The notes below the pieces were generated by a model. That model worked only from the letters and a program-made list of their open reading frames with translations, did not search any database and was not told the DNA's origin. A stretch of 64,000 bases of DNA from Ichthyophis bannanicus. Taxonomy: Eukaryota > Chordata > Amphibia > Gymnophiona > Ichthyophiidae. The number at the start of each line of letters is the position of its first letter. Positions within the stretch are counted from its first letter, which is position 1. Below, piece after piece: positions 31,975-44,592 of the stretch. Where the stretch lies: contig CM066031.1 in assembly GCA_033557465.1 (NCBI GenBank), positions 172,391,043 through 172,455,042 of the forward strand, written 5' to 3'. Position numbers and translations under genes: made by a program.

Positions 31975-33110
31975 ACTAAATCTTCTTCACCCCATCTTCC
32001 CCTTCTCCATTACCAACTTTTCCCCTCAACCTCTATCCCTCTTTCATCCTTTTCTAAAATCTCTGTTGAGAAAGTTTCTCTTTTTCTTTCCTCCTCTAAA
32101 CTCACTACCTGTTCTTCTGATCATAAGAACATAAGATATGCCATACTGGGTCAGACCAAGGTCCATCAAGCCCAGTATTCTGTTTCCAACAGTGGCCAAT
32201 CTAGGTCATATGTACCTAGCAGTATCCCCAAGAGACACAAGTTCCACAATGCTTGTACTGGGTCAAGCATTGATATCTTAATAATGGTTTATGGACCTTT
32301 CCTCCAGGAACTTGTCCAAACCTTTTTTAAACCCAGCTACACTAACAGCCTTTACTACATCCTCCGGTAACAAATTCCAGGGTTTGATTACACGTTGAGT
32401 GAAAAAATATTTTCTTTTATTAGTCTTAAATAGTTTACCCTGTAGCTTCATTGCATGTCCCCTAGTCTTTCTATATTCTGATAACGTAAACAATCGATCT
32501 ACGTTTATCCATTCCACTCCGTTCATTAATTTATAGACTTCTATCATATCTCCCCTCAACCGTCTTTTTCCCAGGTTAAAGAGCCCTAACCTTTTTAGCC
32601 TATCCCAACCCATCAGCTCAACTATCCTATCCCAACCCATCAGCTCAACTCCATCTCTTCCTTACTTGTCCTTCTAATTATCGACCCATCTCCCTTCTCC
32701 CATTCTTTTCAAAAATCTTGAACCTGCAGTTCTCTGCCGCTGTCTCAAATTTCTCTCCTCTCAAGTTCTCCTTGATCCACTTCAATCTGTTTTTTGTCTA
32801 TTTCATTCTACTGAAACGGCTCTTGCCAAAGTCTCCAGTAATCTGTTCCTCACTAAGTCCAAAGGCCTTTGCTAAGTTCTCATTCTTCTCGATCTTTCTG
32901 CTGCTTTTGATACTGTTGAGCACCTCCTCCTCCTTGAGACTTTATCCTCACTTGGTTTTAGAGGCCCTGTACTGTCTTGGTTCTCTTATTATCTCTCCAG
33001 TCACTCTTTCAGTGTTTCTTCAGAAGGCTCCTCCTCTACTGCCATCTCTCTCTCAGTTAGTGCACCTCAAGTGTCTGTTCTAGGCCCTTTCCATTTCTCT
33101 TTCCATGGGA
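31975..33110 (+). mobile_element. L2 LINE RT fragment interrupted by CR1
   Basis: 31975-32120 codes [13 protein letters not shown]; 32650-33100 codes NYRPISLLPFFSKIL, then [19 protein letters not shown] and [11 protein letters not shown]. The part between carries a minus-strand CR1 end. About 100 bp of L2 is missing at the junction. Stops and frameshifts are present. Confidence 0.7.
32122..32645 (-). mobile_element. CR1 LINE 3' end nested in L2
   Basis: Tail ataagaacataagatatgcc. The minus strand codes [20 protein letters not shown] to [11 protein letters not shown] in one 120-codon frame. A 31-bp direct repeat (cctatcccaacccatcagct...) lies at about 32597-32650. It is among the least decayed of the short CR1 ends. 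Confidence 0.8.
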
Positions 33111-33114
33111 GAAT

Positions 33115-33575
33115 TTGAGAAGAAGCTTGCTGCGGAAGCAAAAACACGAAATAAAGTCAGTTTTCTTCCAGTTTAAACATAGACTGTTCGCACTAAACCA
33201 ATTAGAAACAGCATGATTAGGTTCGGTGGTGATCAATAATGTTATATTTAGGTCTGTCATTAAATAGAAGAAACAACATAATACTATCAGCATAGATATG
33301 ATAAGACCAAGTGAGGTCCTCAAATCATCACAAAGGAGAGTAAACAGAATCAGCAAGGCTGCTGAAAGGGCAGACCCCTGCAGATTCTCTCTTGGCATTT
33401 TGTAACACCCCATCGCCACTTCAAGATGTACCTGCTGCATTTTGTCCAACAGATATGACCTAAATCACTTGATTACCAAGGAGCCGATCCCATAGTTCTC
33501 AAGGCAATGAATCAAGATAGAATGCTCCACAGTATCAAATATGGCTGACAGTTCTAGAAGATTACTATAATAGCT
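33115..33575 (-). mobile_element. Non-LTR reverse transcriptase fragment
   Basis: The minus strand codes FDTVEHSILIHCLENYGIGS (about 33540), then YLLDKMQQVHLE and NLQGSALSAALLILF, then LCLNWKKTDFIS. It resembles RT blocks 4-6 of the L2/CR1 assemblage. No YxDD motif is intact. Confidence 0.62.
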
Positions 33576-34047
33576 TCCATTTTTTTCATATCACATAATC
33601 AATTATCCAGGGTAAATACTGTACTAACAAGAACTAGGTGCTGTAAATTGATACACATCTAAAATATTGTTATCCTTTATGTAGCCTGTGGCTAAGAAAT
33701 TATATAAGGTTACATTTACTTACACCCCGGAGGGTGTTTGTGAACTGCAGGAAAGCATTGGCATTTGCTTGGCTGGAAACCATGACTTCAAATAGAGCCA
33801 TGGGGGGAGGGCGCGGAGGGATTGGCAGCCAGGACTGTGGCAGGAGAAAGCAGAGTCAGCAGTTGTAACAGATGAATAAATAAATAATAAGACCATGGCC
33901 ACGATCAGGGCCTGGAGAAACGCTGTGGAGATGGTGCAAGCCCTGCTGAGGTGAGAGGGAAGAGCACAGAAGGGGTGACTGTGTGCGCCTGCTAACCGTG
34001 AGAGCCACAGGGAACCAGGGCGAAGAGACTCCAACTGAGAAGGTGCT

Positions 34048-34240
34048 TATTTATTTTATTTATTTAACAGGTTTTTATACTGCAATATCCTTATGTCAAA
34101 GAGGTTTACATTGCCACTTACATTTCTTACAGTGAAACAAGGAATAAGTTAAATGGGGGGGGGGGGGGGGCATGCAGGCTAATAACAATGAGAATTATAA
34201 CTATGACCTGAGAACTATATACAGTGTAGCTGCGAAGCTG
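34048..34240 (-). mobile_element. SINE family B tail fragment
   Basis: Phrase tttatttaacaggtttttat (34058), then caaagaggtttacattgcc, matching 28208-28265 and 39600-39650. It includes a 17-base G run near 34156. Confidence 0.5.
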
Positions 34241-34568
34241 CTTATGGAAGTTGTAGTGGGAGACGCCATTCAAGGCTGCAGCAGAGGAGAAGACTGCCTA
34301 CCGAACCTCAGGGAGCCTGAGATGTAGCTGAGAACAGAGCAGTTGGACATAAGAGACATCATTGAAAGAGCGTCCCGACCAGACCAGAGGAGTTGGAGGC
34401 CTGAGTGAGTACTTTAAAAAACTTGTGGCCTTGATGCAGATCCTCTGTGCTAGAGGCCGGTGCTAAAGTTCTAGTGCAGGGTTCCCTAACACGCGTATAA
34501 TGCAGACGTTTTGCTCACCCATGCTGTAATCAAACAACATTAAACAAGGAGAGCAAGCCAAGTGCTGT

Positions 34569-35610
34569 TGTTGTTGCTGCTAAGTGCCATCGCATCAAAA
34601 GAATCAGTGGTGGTTCCAATGTGACCCCCACTCTCCAATTCCAATTAAAAATTGATAGCTTAGTGACCCCCTTACACTCCAATTTGCAATCACACTTTGG
34701 TGGCTCAGTGATCCCTACCCCTCACCCCCTTAATCCCTCCCAAAACACAACTGGTGGTTGCTGTGGTCCCCCTCCCACACCCTCCAAGTACCTTTAAGGT
34801 GATGGGAGGCTGGAGCACTGCCCATACACTCTTGCTTCTGTGCCATCCTCTTTCAAAATGGCAGTGCCTGACACCACGCAGTGCATCCCGGTCTGCACCG
34901 TGCAGGCTCACTGACCACCCCCCACCCCTCAGTGCATTCTGGGACAGTCAGTCTGCTGATCCCAAGCTGTGCATCCCAGGAGTGGAGTGTGGGGGTTAGC
35001 CTCCTAAGAGATAAGGCAATTTCTGCCTTATTTGGCAGATTGATCTCCTGTGGTACATGTGCCACCATTTTTAAAGATGGTAGCGTGGAGGTTAGTGCTC
35101 CTACCTCCCATCACCTTAAAGATACTTGGAGAGGTTTGGGAGGAGTTGGTGGTGGGGGGGGGGGGGGCATGGCAATCATCAGTTATGTTTTGGGAATGGA
35201 TCAAGGGGTGAACCACTGGACCACCAATATGCCATTGCAAATCAGATTTTGGAGGGTGACACTTGGGCCACCAATGATTTTTTGAGAGGGTGGGGGAGGG
35301 GGGTTTCAAAGCAGGTCAGCTGGCAATTGGGGGTCTGGGCCTGACTGGGTCATTTGAGGTGAAGTGTCAGACTTCTCAGACTATCCTTTTGCTCCCAGCT
35401 GCATCTTTATGTCTGCCCGAAGCTGGCATAAAGATCTATCATTAAGAGAAGAATAAAAAAACGCATTAGGTTGATGCTATTATTTACATCAGAACCGATT
35501 TGTTATTCCATTGTTTGCATGGGGTTTTGCTCGGAATTCTCCTGCACTAGCTTGCTTTCTGCATCGGGAGCAAGACTAGCGCTGGAAAATCTCAAGTCAA
35601 ACTATGCTAG
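34569..35610. repeat. BovB-type tail then repeat shared with 23.2-23.8 kb
   Basis: 34569-34597 reads gttgttgctgctaagtgcca, an RTE/BovB 3' end on the minus strand. 34600-35600 then repeats the 23.2-23.8 kb family, with a G run at 35153-35168. Noncoding. Confidence 0.4.
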
Positions 35611-36254
35611 AGCACGGCACAGCTTATTGCATTGAGGCCTGTGGGAGCACCACTACTTAGCGACTGTCGATGGAGGCTGAAGAATGGAACAGGAAACTGG
35701 AGAGAGACTGACTGCTTATGCTGAGTGCAGAAGGTGAGACGCTGCAAGAGCTGGGAGCACAGTAGAGAGTGCAGCCTGAAGAGCAGAGCTAGAGAGAAGC
35801 CAGCCAAGCTTGAAGGAGCATGATCTGTGCGTGTGAATTGTATTTGCGAGCTACCCTTGTTCCTTGAGGTTAGATAGGCATCCTGAAACCAAGACTGCAA
35901 GAAAGTCAGCCAGAGCAAAGTGATACCTCTTTAGAATTGAATACTTTTTGTGATAGAGAGGTTATTTCCCTTATATTTGATTAAAATGAGTTAATAGGCA
36001 TCCAGCATGAGTCAAGAGACCTGTGGGATATGGCTGCAATATGGGAGCCACATTTACATGGCTGGCCCAACGCTACCTACAGACCGGAGGGTATTTCTGC
36101 AGCCAGAGGAAAACATAAGCTCACCTACTTACGTTGCGCCACCAACAGTGGCGCGATGTAAGTTACTCAGAACTCTGAGTACTTCTGAGTAACTTCAAAA
36201 GCTGAGATCCTAGTAATTTGAGCTATAGTTTTACACTTAAACTTTCTTTCCCGG

Positions 36255-36450
36255 GAGGGTCTGAAACAACACACCCTTCCTCTTTTTTCCACCAGTCTTA
36301 TAATTCCATCTGTGTCCTTTCTTCTTTGACTAACATACCAGAAAACGTTTTGTCACCTCGCTTTATCGCTTTCCTTATTTTTATTTTCTAATTTTGCTTT
36401 CATATCCTAACTACCATCTCCACTTGTTACCTCATTACCAGATAATCTTT
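36255..36450 (-). mobile_element. CR1-like fragment
   Basis: Resembles 16030-16180 in reverse (aacataccagaaaacgtttt beside the CR1 atatatctgaaaaatgtctt). Short and diverged. Confidence 0.45.
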
Positions 36451-36459
36451 TTTTAGAGC

Positions 36460-37030
36460 TCTGACGACTTTTTCACAGATCATAACTGGACCACCTCTCC
36501 CTGAACTTGAGTTTCGTCGGTGGGTGGTTGGGAGCAATGTCCCTCCTCTGATTGTGAATACTGGTGGGAACAGGGAGATGGGGGTCCTGCTGTAAAGATA
36601 CATCTTTGATTTTAGGAAAGGAAGAGAGATCACTGGAGCCCCTTGTATAGCCCAGCTTGGGCTAAATAACCTTCACCTCCTTCCACTGCGTACAAATGGA
36701 GTCTGATGCAGGCAGGAGAAAATGGGTTACTGCCTCACCTCAGATCAACTGAACCAGATGATCCTATATTGTTTTTGCCCCATTGCATGCCTGGCTTTGT
36801 AGTTCTGTCCCTTCTAAGGAAGATCAGTGAGCAATGGGACCACACCAGGACTGGATTAGTTTGTTCAGTTGACCTGGGATGTGTCAGCTTGCTGGTGCTA
36901 GAGAGAAAACATTGGTCTGGCCCAGACAAACAGTCTAGTATAAGGGACTGGATCCAAGTGTGAGTAATCTGGGGCAGAATTATCATATGGTTCTATGTAT
37001 TTGATCAGAGGCTGATACACACTAAGGGCC
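36460..37030. other. Nothing recognised
   Basis: No feature supported beyond short open frames. Confidence 0.4.
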
Positions 37031-37870
37031 TGATAGTCAGACCTACCAATATTCAAACCATAGGGCTTAAATATCAACAGGATATTCAGTGACAGTATTC
37101 AGATTGGAGCTGCTGCTGAATCTCTGCTGAGCAGTGCAAACTGACTGACTCTCAGAACATATCCAGTTTGTAATCCAGTTAAATCGGACAATTTAGGATA
37201 GATTTTGTGCGGCCCAAATAATCTTATTAAATCCAGGCTGTAAATTGGGCAAAGCAGATAAGTATCATCACCCCCCCCCCCCTCCGTTCCGCTCATGGAC
37301 TGCTTGTGCACCAACAGATCAGTGAAGGGACAGTTTGTGGAGATATTCAGTGATCAGTGCCTTTAGCTAGCCAGCCTCCCTTTGGCCAGCTAGCTAAGGC
37401 TTTAAATATCAACCTGCTGGTTTTTACCCCCTTACATGCAGAGGCTCCTAGTTCCAGCCTTTTAAGAAAAGGAAATTAAATGCTCATGTATAGAATAGGT
37501 AGAAAACCAGGACTGTCATGAAGCTGTATGGAGAGTGAAACCCTATCCCCCGGGCTCAGCTACAAGAAGGATATAGAAAAGAGAACTATGACCCTCTAAA
37601 AGACAGCGGAAGATTTACTCAGTGTTAGTCCCCTTATGTTTCCAAGAGGCCACCAGTTCTTCTCCAAACAAAGAAACTTAAGGGCCAATATTCAGTGGCA
37701 AGCAGATTAACTTACACGCCGGTCAGAAATTTAAATTAAGAAATAAATTCAGTGTCATTATACAATAGTTAACGGTGCTGACTATGCAGAGACTGCGGTT
37801 ACCGCTGCCACCTCAATCCGTTTAGTTATCTGGATATTATTTAAATATTTTCTCTGCACTACTTGCTCTC
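37030..37870. repeat. GAATATC-rich repeat family copies 4 and 5
   Basis: gatattcagtgacagtattc (37081) and gccaatattcagtggcaagc (37684) mark two diverged copies. 37420-37680 between them is unassigned. A C run lies at 37270-37282. Confidence 0.42.
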
Positions 37871-38224
37871 TGCCCCTTCACTATATCCTTTTCAGGGATA
37901 GTTTCAGGATAGTCAGAGGAATTTTTGGCCTGACACCAGGAACGGACTGACAGTGATCTGGGCCCCTAGGCAATAATGATCATTGGCCCCTAACTATCTA
38001 TAGATTACTGGTTCTGCATTTGTTGCAATATGTCTAAAGCTCACTTTAGACAAAAAACTATTGTAGAATTAAACAAAGTCATTAAATCTTGCTAGGCTTG
38101 AATATATATTTTGCTATGAATAGAAAACATTTTACAGTTATCATTATATAAACAAATTTTATATATTTTGCAACCATAAGCTTATATGCATGTGATACAT
38201 TAATGGTTTCATTACTACTAATGC

Positions 38225-40500
38225 TCCATTCTCCAGGCCTCGCTGTCACAATCTAACCTCCCTTCCCCCCCTTTTCTAAAGCAAACCTCAGTTAGACCCC
38301 TCCTAAAGAAACCCCAGCTGGACTCAACCTTGGCCACATCCTACAGACTCAAAGCCAGTGTACCGTTTTTCGCGAAAATCATAGAAAAGGCAGTCCATAT
38401 CCAACTTCAGGAACACATCAATTAATATTCACCCCTCGACAAACACTAACACGGGTTTTGCCCAGAATATAGTGCTGAAACTCTGCTGACCTCCTTCCTG
38501 TCACCTCTCATCATCAGAACCAAAAAAACCTCTAGCAGCTTTCTACTGCTATTTCTGGATATCTCAGCCGTGTTTGACATGATATCCCATCAAACACTGC
38601 TCAACCAACTCCACCCCATCAGGGTTCAAGGTCAGCCTCTCAAGTGGATCCACTCATACCTATCCCAGCGCGCCCTACAGATAAAAATGGGACACTGCAC
38701 CTCAGCGCCCTTCACCCTATCCCAAGGAGTGCTCCAAGGATCTGCACTCTCATCCCTACTCTTCAACATTTACCTACGGCCCCTATGCTGAACCATCCAG
38801 AAGTTCAACATCTGCTATGAAATCTATGCCGACAATAAAATGATCTATACTCCATTCTCCACAGCTGCTCCCGACTACTCAGAACGTACAGCCTGCTTCA
38901 GAGAAATAGTCCATTAGCTACAATTCCACAACCTGGCAGTCAACTTCAGCAAAACTAAAATCCTCCTTGTCACAAAGGACCCCACCTTCTTGCCCCCCAC
39001 CTCTATCAAATTCAACAACACAGATCTGCAAGTCAAATACTTGGCATCACGCTGGATCAGCAACTGACCTTCCAGCCCCATATTTGAAACACCACCAGGA
39101 CAGTTTACTTCAAACTCAAATCGCTATGGAACCTACACTCTCTCCTGACCACCGAACACTTCCGTGCAGTATGCCAGGCCTCCATTACTCCAGTTCTGGA
39201 CTACTGTAACTCCATATACCAGGGTCTCTCCAAATCCACCATCCTCCCCCTGCAGCTAGCCCAGAACACCGCCGCACGCACCATCTTCGGAGTCTCCAGA
39301 TGCAACCACATCATGCCTATACTAAAATTGCTCCACTGGCTGCCATTCGCTTCAAGAGTCAAGCACAAAGTCCTCACCATCAGTCACAAAGCCTGCCAAA
39401 ATGCCACGTCAGAAAAACTCTAAGCACACATCAGCACTTCCTGCACCAATAGGCCATGACGACAGAGCACTCAAAACCTGCCTTCACAAATCTGCAAGAG
39501 CACCCAATATGCTTGTTTGAGGGCCTTCATGCTTTATGCTTCCACAGTCTGGAATGCATTATCCCCAACACTTCGGAGCATTCAGTCACCTCACATTTAT
39601 TTATTTAACAATTTTTCTGTACCGCTTTTTTTACATTCAAAGCGGTTTACATTGAACGTTAAACAAAATGAACTTTACATAGAACAAGGAATTAAAAGCT
39701 TGTATATAACAGGGGTATTAAGAATATTGGATACATGGTTTCTTGATGTTGGTTATGATGGTTGCTGCTATTGCATGGAAGGTAGAATGACTGGATGCGT
39801 TCATATTTCATTGAAGTGGGTGCATTTCGCACAGCGTTTCAGGTTCTGGTCCATAGTATTCCAAAAAAATGTGTGTTTTTAAGACTTTCCGAAAGTCGCA
39901 CAGGTCATTGGTGGTTCTTATGTTTTCTGGGAGGGCGTTCCAGAGTGATGGAGCATATATTGAAAAAGCTCTATGACAGGTTGTTTGTTTAGCTTTGGTT
40001 TTGGTCTTTGGTATTATTAGTAGGTTTCTGTTGAGTTTCCTTTTTGTTCTGTTTTCAGGGTCCTTGCTGATGAGGGTTTGTAGTGTTGGTGGTGATAGTT
40101 GGTGTAGGATTTTGAAAATGGTGAGTATTGCTTTGTATTTGGTCCTGGCGATTCTTTAAGAAGCACCTAAAGATACATCTTTTCCAGGAGCATTACGGCA
40201 TAGATCAGCAAATTGGACCACCACATGGATTCTCCCATCAAACCCATAACATTCCTCCTTCCTCTCCCCCTTAGGCATATGCCCAGTAGATGCCCCTCAG
40301 CCTCCCCCACCCTGTCATGTGCTCACTCAGATGAGGAAGATTTACCTGATTGATTTCTCAACTAAAACCTCTTGCCCCACTGACATTTGATGTGACCCGA
40401 TCTCTCTATTCCCTATACCCTGTTTGATGTATACTATCCACCCTTGTTTTTTGTGCACCATTTTGACTGGTAGAAAAACGGTATATCAAATCCAATTAAA
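38225..40500 (+). mobile_element. L2-group LINE reverse transcriptase and 3' part
   Basis: Codes LLLFLDISAVFDMISHQTLL (about 38545), IKMGHCTSAPFTLSQG, LQGSALSSLLFNIYL (about 38731), then IYADNKMIYTPF (the YxDD motif decayed to YADN). Stops and frame changes follow. 39598-40155 is an insertion or UTR piece beginning tttatttaacaatttttctg. The 3' sequence resumes aagaagcacctaaagataca and ends in an aaataaataaata tail. Confidence 0.7.
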
Positions 40501-40504
40501 TAAA

Positions 40505-42000
40505 TAAATACTATTACTTATCATTTGTATAGTGCTACAAGTGTACACAGATATAAGATACAGTCCCTGCTCATCAGAGCTTACAATTTAATCAAGATGA
40601 AGAACAACACAAAACTGGGTACTAGAGTATGGTAAGATACATATAAGTAGGGAACAAGAGAGTGAGGGGCATCAGGATCCAAAAGCAGCTTCAACGAGGT
40701 GGGTTTTTAGCCTGGATTTGAATAGAGCTAGAGAAGGAGCCCGACGCTCAGACTCAGGTAGTTTTTTCCAGGCATATGGAGCAGCAAGGTGGAATGAATG
40801 AAAACTGGAGATGGCAGTGGCAGAGAAAGGCACAGATAAAAGGGATCAGAGCAGCGGAGTTCCCGAGGAGGGGTGTAGAGTGAGATAAGAGAGGAAAGGT
40901 AGTGAGGAGCCGCAGAATGAATGCACATGTAGGTCAGTAGGAGAAGCTTGAACTGGATGTGGAAATGGATAGGGAGCCAGTGAAGTGACTTGAGAAGAGG
41001 GGTCATGGGCATAGTGACACTGGCAGAAGATAAGTCGTGCAGCTGAGTTATGAACAGATTGAAAGGGAGAGAGATGATTCAGAGGGAGCCAGTGAGGAGC
41101 AGATTACAATAATCAAAACGAGAGGTAGATAAGGGTCTTAGTATCTGTTGGATGCATGCAGAGAAAGAAAGGGTAGAGTTAAAGAGGACCCCACGGTTGC
41201 GAACCGAGGAGACAGGGAGGAGTAAAATGTTATCCACAGAAATAGAGAAAGGAGGACTGGGGGAGGTGGGTTTAGGGGGAAAGATAAGAAGTTCAGTTCT
41301 GTCCATGTTCAATTTCAGACGGCGGTGAGATAAGGTACTTCAGGCCGTAAGGTCGGGGGTTCAAATTCCACTAGAGGACAGCAACCTTGGGCCGGAAGGA
41401 CTGGGGTTTCTTGTCCCACAGGTGCTCCTTGTGGTCTTGGGCAAGCCACTTAACCCTCCATAACCCATGTTCCCTGTAAAATAGTTATGTCCAAGTTATA
41501 ATGCCCTGTTCAATGTAATTTCAGTTTGTTCAATGTAAACCGCACTGATGCAGAATAGGGCGGTATATAAGAGAATGTAAATAAATAAATAAATATCCAG
41601 GCAGCAAGTCAAGTAAGCAGGTAGATCTGAGAGTTGTCAGCGTAAAGGTGCTACTGAAAACCCAGGGAGGAGATAAGTGCACCAAGAGACTGAATGTAGA
41701 GGGAGAAAAGGAGAAGTCCCAAGACAGAGCCCTGAGGCACAGCAACTGAAAGCAGGAAGGGAGTAGAGGGGGATCCACCAGAACATACAGTAAAAGTGCA
41801 GTGGGTGAGATAAGAAAAATCCAGGACAGAACAGAGCCCCTAATCCAAGCGAGGACAGAGTATCGAGGAGAAGGTGGTGATCAACAGTGTCAAAAGCAGA
41901 GGAAAGGTCAAGAAGGATGATAATCGAATAAAGGCCCTTGGATTTGGTGAGGAACAAATCACTGGAGACTTTGGCAAGATCCACTTCTGTAGAATGTGGT
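40505..42000 (-). mobile_element. L2 LINE RT and 3' end, interrupted by a SINE
   Basis: On the minus strand: [18 protein letters not shown] and [20 protein letters not shown] (41984-41870), then NMDRTELLIFPPK (about 41310), SFSACIQQIL, LHWLPIHFHIQFKLLL (about 40960) and MPGKNYLSLSVGLLL. It ends in the UTR phrase ctattacttatcatttgtat (40512). A SINE splits it at 41328-41597. Confidence 0.75.
41328..41597 (+). mobile_element. tRNA-derived SINE (family A), head-truncated
   Basis: Starts inside the head at aaggtacttcaggcc, with the B box GGTTCAAATTCC and body gtcttgggcaagccacttaa. It ends aataaataaataaata. It interrupts the L2 ORF region. Confidence 0.7.
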
Positions 42001-43065
42001 GGACGAAAAAGAAAAAGCCTCAGTAAACCAAGTCCACAGTTACTCCATACAGAATAGCACAGTAAATATATTATGTAGAGTTACTTGTCCTAAGCAAGCA
42101 GGAAAGAGAAATAGATTGGCCACTTTAAAGTCTTATCTGCCATTCGATAGTCTACATATTATATATATTATATACAGTGCTGCTATAGTAGGAGAGAAAG
42201 CTGTTGCTGAGCACAAACTAGAACTGCTGGTAGCCTTTAATGTAGTTGGTCCATTTGAAGAGCCAGCCCTCCTGGCCGAGCTGGAACTGGAGCCGATGAG
42301 GGAGCTTCCAGAAGGACCAGTACTGGAACTGCTCTTCTAGGCAGACGGACCGGAGCTGCTTGGGCTGTGTCCACTTCCTCCGCCTGCAGCTGGAACTGAA
42401 ACATCCCCAGCTTCCGCTTTCTGCTCCAGCAGGTCCTTTTGACCTGCTGTCCACAACCCAAGCACTAGTGCAATATACAGGAAGAGGGAGCACATTGCCG
42501 AGTTGCCCCCTGCTTCTAGCCACATCCAATGGCCACAGAGAGCTACTCTGTGGAGTGATGGCATCATCCGTGATGTATCTTCTGGGTTGAGTCTGCATCT
42601 TAGTGTTCTCAAGGCAGTGTCTGAGCTGATAGCTCAATGCTAAGATAGCTGGAGAGATGTCCAAAAGCTGAGAAATGTTACTGTGTCTGTACAATTCGCA
42701 GTCAGTTTAATGTAGAACGATGCCAGGTTCCAGCATAATTAGGTTGGTTCCAGCAGGCTATGACAGCCCAGACAACAACGTACAGATGCCAAAGGTCTTG
42801 AGAGTGACATTGAAGGTCAGAGTGAAAAACTGTGTTATAAAACTAGAAAGATTTAAGTGTCCTATTACTTTGATAATTGGGGAGAGCATGCAGAGAATGG
42901 TTTATGAAATTCTATCCAAGCCCTGTTGTGTGTGCATACACACACCGTCTGTAGCTGCATTGCCTCTGTATGTTTTGTGTGTGTTTGTGTTTGCATGTAT
43001 TTGTGTGCATACTTGCATGCTACATGGAGGCTAGGGGAAGTGGGCCTCCTACTGCTGTGGGCCCT
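42000..43065. other. Unassigned region with a 158-codon minus-strand frame
   Basis: The frame at 42694-42218 (minus; DDAITPQSSSLWPLDVARSR region) matches no family I recognise and may be a chance frame or DNA-transposon debris. A 75-bp block at 42724-42798 (ggttccagcataattaggtt) recurs at 45628-45693, so at least part is a repeat. GT-rich microsatellite sequence lies at 42927-43020. Confidence 0.35.
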
Positions 43066-43145
43066 TGTTGCTGTTAAGTGCCGTCGAGTCGGAGTCGACT
43101 CATGGCGACCCTCTGGATAGCTATCCTAAATTGTGTTCGGTCTTC
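43065..43145 (-). mobile_element. RTE/BovB LINE 3' end, short copy
   Basis: Reverse complement of the 49320-49425 end: gttgctgttaagtgccgtcg, then cgactcatggcgaccctctg. Confidence 0.6.
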
Positions 43146-43214
43146 AGTCAGAGCTCCCTGCATGTAGAGCACAGCTGTGTGGGGAGGTCTGTTTGTGGGC
43201 GGGAGGGGGCGGGC

Positions 43215-43765
43215 TACAGGCAAAGCGAGGGCAGGCTCTGGGTGGCGCCATGACCCTGGACGTAGAGGGCTGATTCCGAGGTTGGCCCTGTATGTCTGGG
43301 ATCGGTCAGTTGTACGGGGGACTTATTCTATCTTGGAGGTGGAATAAGTTACCCTAGACGGAGGATGATGGATGACCTGGGCCAGGACAAAAGTTGAGGG
43401 GGGGGGGGCAGGGGAATCCCCGTGGCCCAACCCTGGCCACCGTAGGCCCAATCAGTGGTCAGACTGTGGGGAAAGAAGAATCTGACGGTCGGCCAGGGAT
43501 CGCAGCTCCTGCATGGAGCTGCGGTGTCATAGGAACATGACGCCATAGTACTGTGGCTCCATGCAGGAGCCAGGCTAAGCTAGTCAGGAATGTGGCTGAA
43601 TGTCCGGGTGACCAGAATCAGGCCACGGCCTGCACATCCGGGCCGGCGGACCTGATTCTGATTCTGCGGTCATGTCCAGCCCCTGTGGGTTCAGGATCAG
43701 GTGTACCAGAGCATGTCCCATTTCTGACCGCCCGGATAAACGGGGGATGCCAGAATTGCCTTCCA
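43215..43765 (-). repeat. Multi-hairpin repeat family, copy 2 (inverted)
   Basis: Stems occur in reverse order to 19.7 and 51.7 kb: tggacgtagagggctgattc with its partner (43257-43300), attctatcttggaggtggaa (43325), ggccaccgtaggcc (about 43435), and the long stem ctcctgcatggagctgcggt with its complement (43505-43572). Then gcctgcacatccgggccggc and paired gattctgattctgcgg. Confidence 0.65.
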
Positions 43766-44592
43766 CATGTATAGCAGCCAAAAATCCACAGATAGCAGAA
43801 TTATACATGCACTGGCTGCTGGCGAACATATTACTGTCTGTTTATTGGCTCCATAGTAAGCAACTCTCCAGACAGCAGTGGTGGCACGAACAGGCAGTGA
43901 GACGTGCAGGAGCGACGGTACTGGGTGGTATGAGCTGTAGGAAGAATGAGGCAATGGCCATGCAGGGCCCTGGAGGCATGGGTTGGGGAACCAGGAAGAA
44001 GCAGTGGTGGTGACTCACATAGTAGCCTTGGCAGAAGTGAAGACTACAGGAGGAAAGAGAAGTGGGCAAATGATCTGGAGATCCTGGAGAGAATTAAAAG
44101 AAAATAGAGGAAAGCAGAGACCAGAGACTGGGGCCATCATGATTAGAAAAATGAATTGGCCAGACAGCAAAAATAGAATAATAATTTATTTTTCATTTAG
44201 TGAGTGGAATATGTCAGTTTTTGGAATTTATATCTGCTGTCTTAATATTTGGCACAGTACTGGGGGAAATGCATCGCTGTGTCTATTTCTCTGGTGTTGC
44301 ACTGCATGCACAGTCTGGCTTCTTGAAGTTTCAGTTCAATTTTTGTCTGCATATTTCTGTTGTCAATTTGTTGTAATTTGTTCTGCATTGTGTGAGGGTC
44401 TGTTTATGTTTAGTCTGGGCCCGGAGTGAGAGTGGAAGATGAAAAGCACATAGGTGGGTGAGAAGTGGAAAGAGGGAGACTGAGAGCTAGAGGGTAAGAG
44501 AAAGGGATAATGAGGGGTAAATCTATCTATGAGTGGAGATGCAGAGAAGGGGGAGCGGGGGGGGGGGGGATGAAAGGGAACCATCAAACAGG

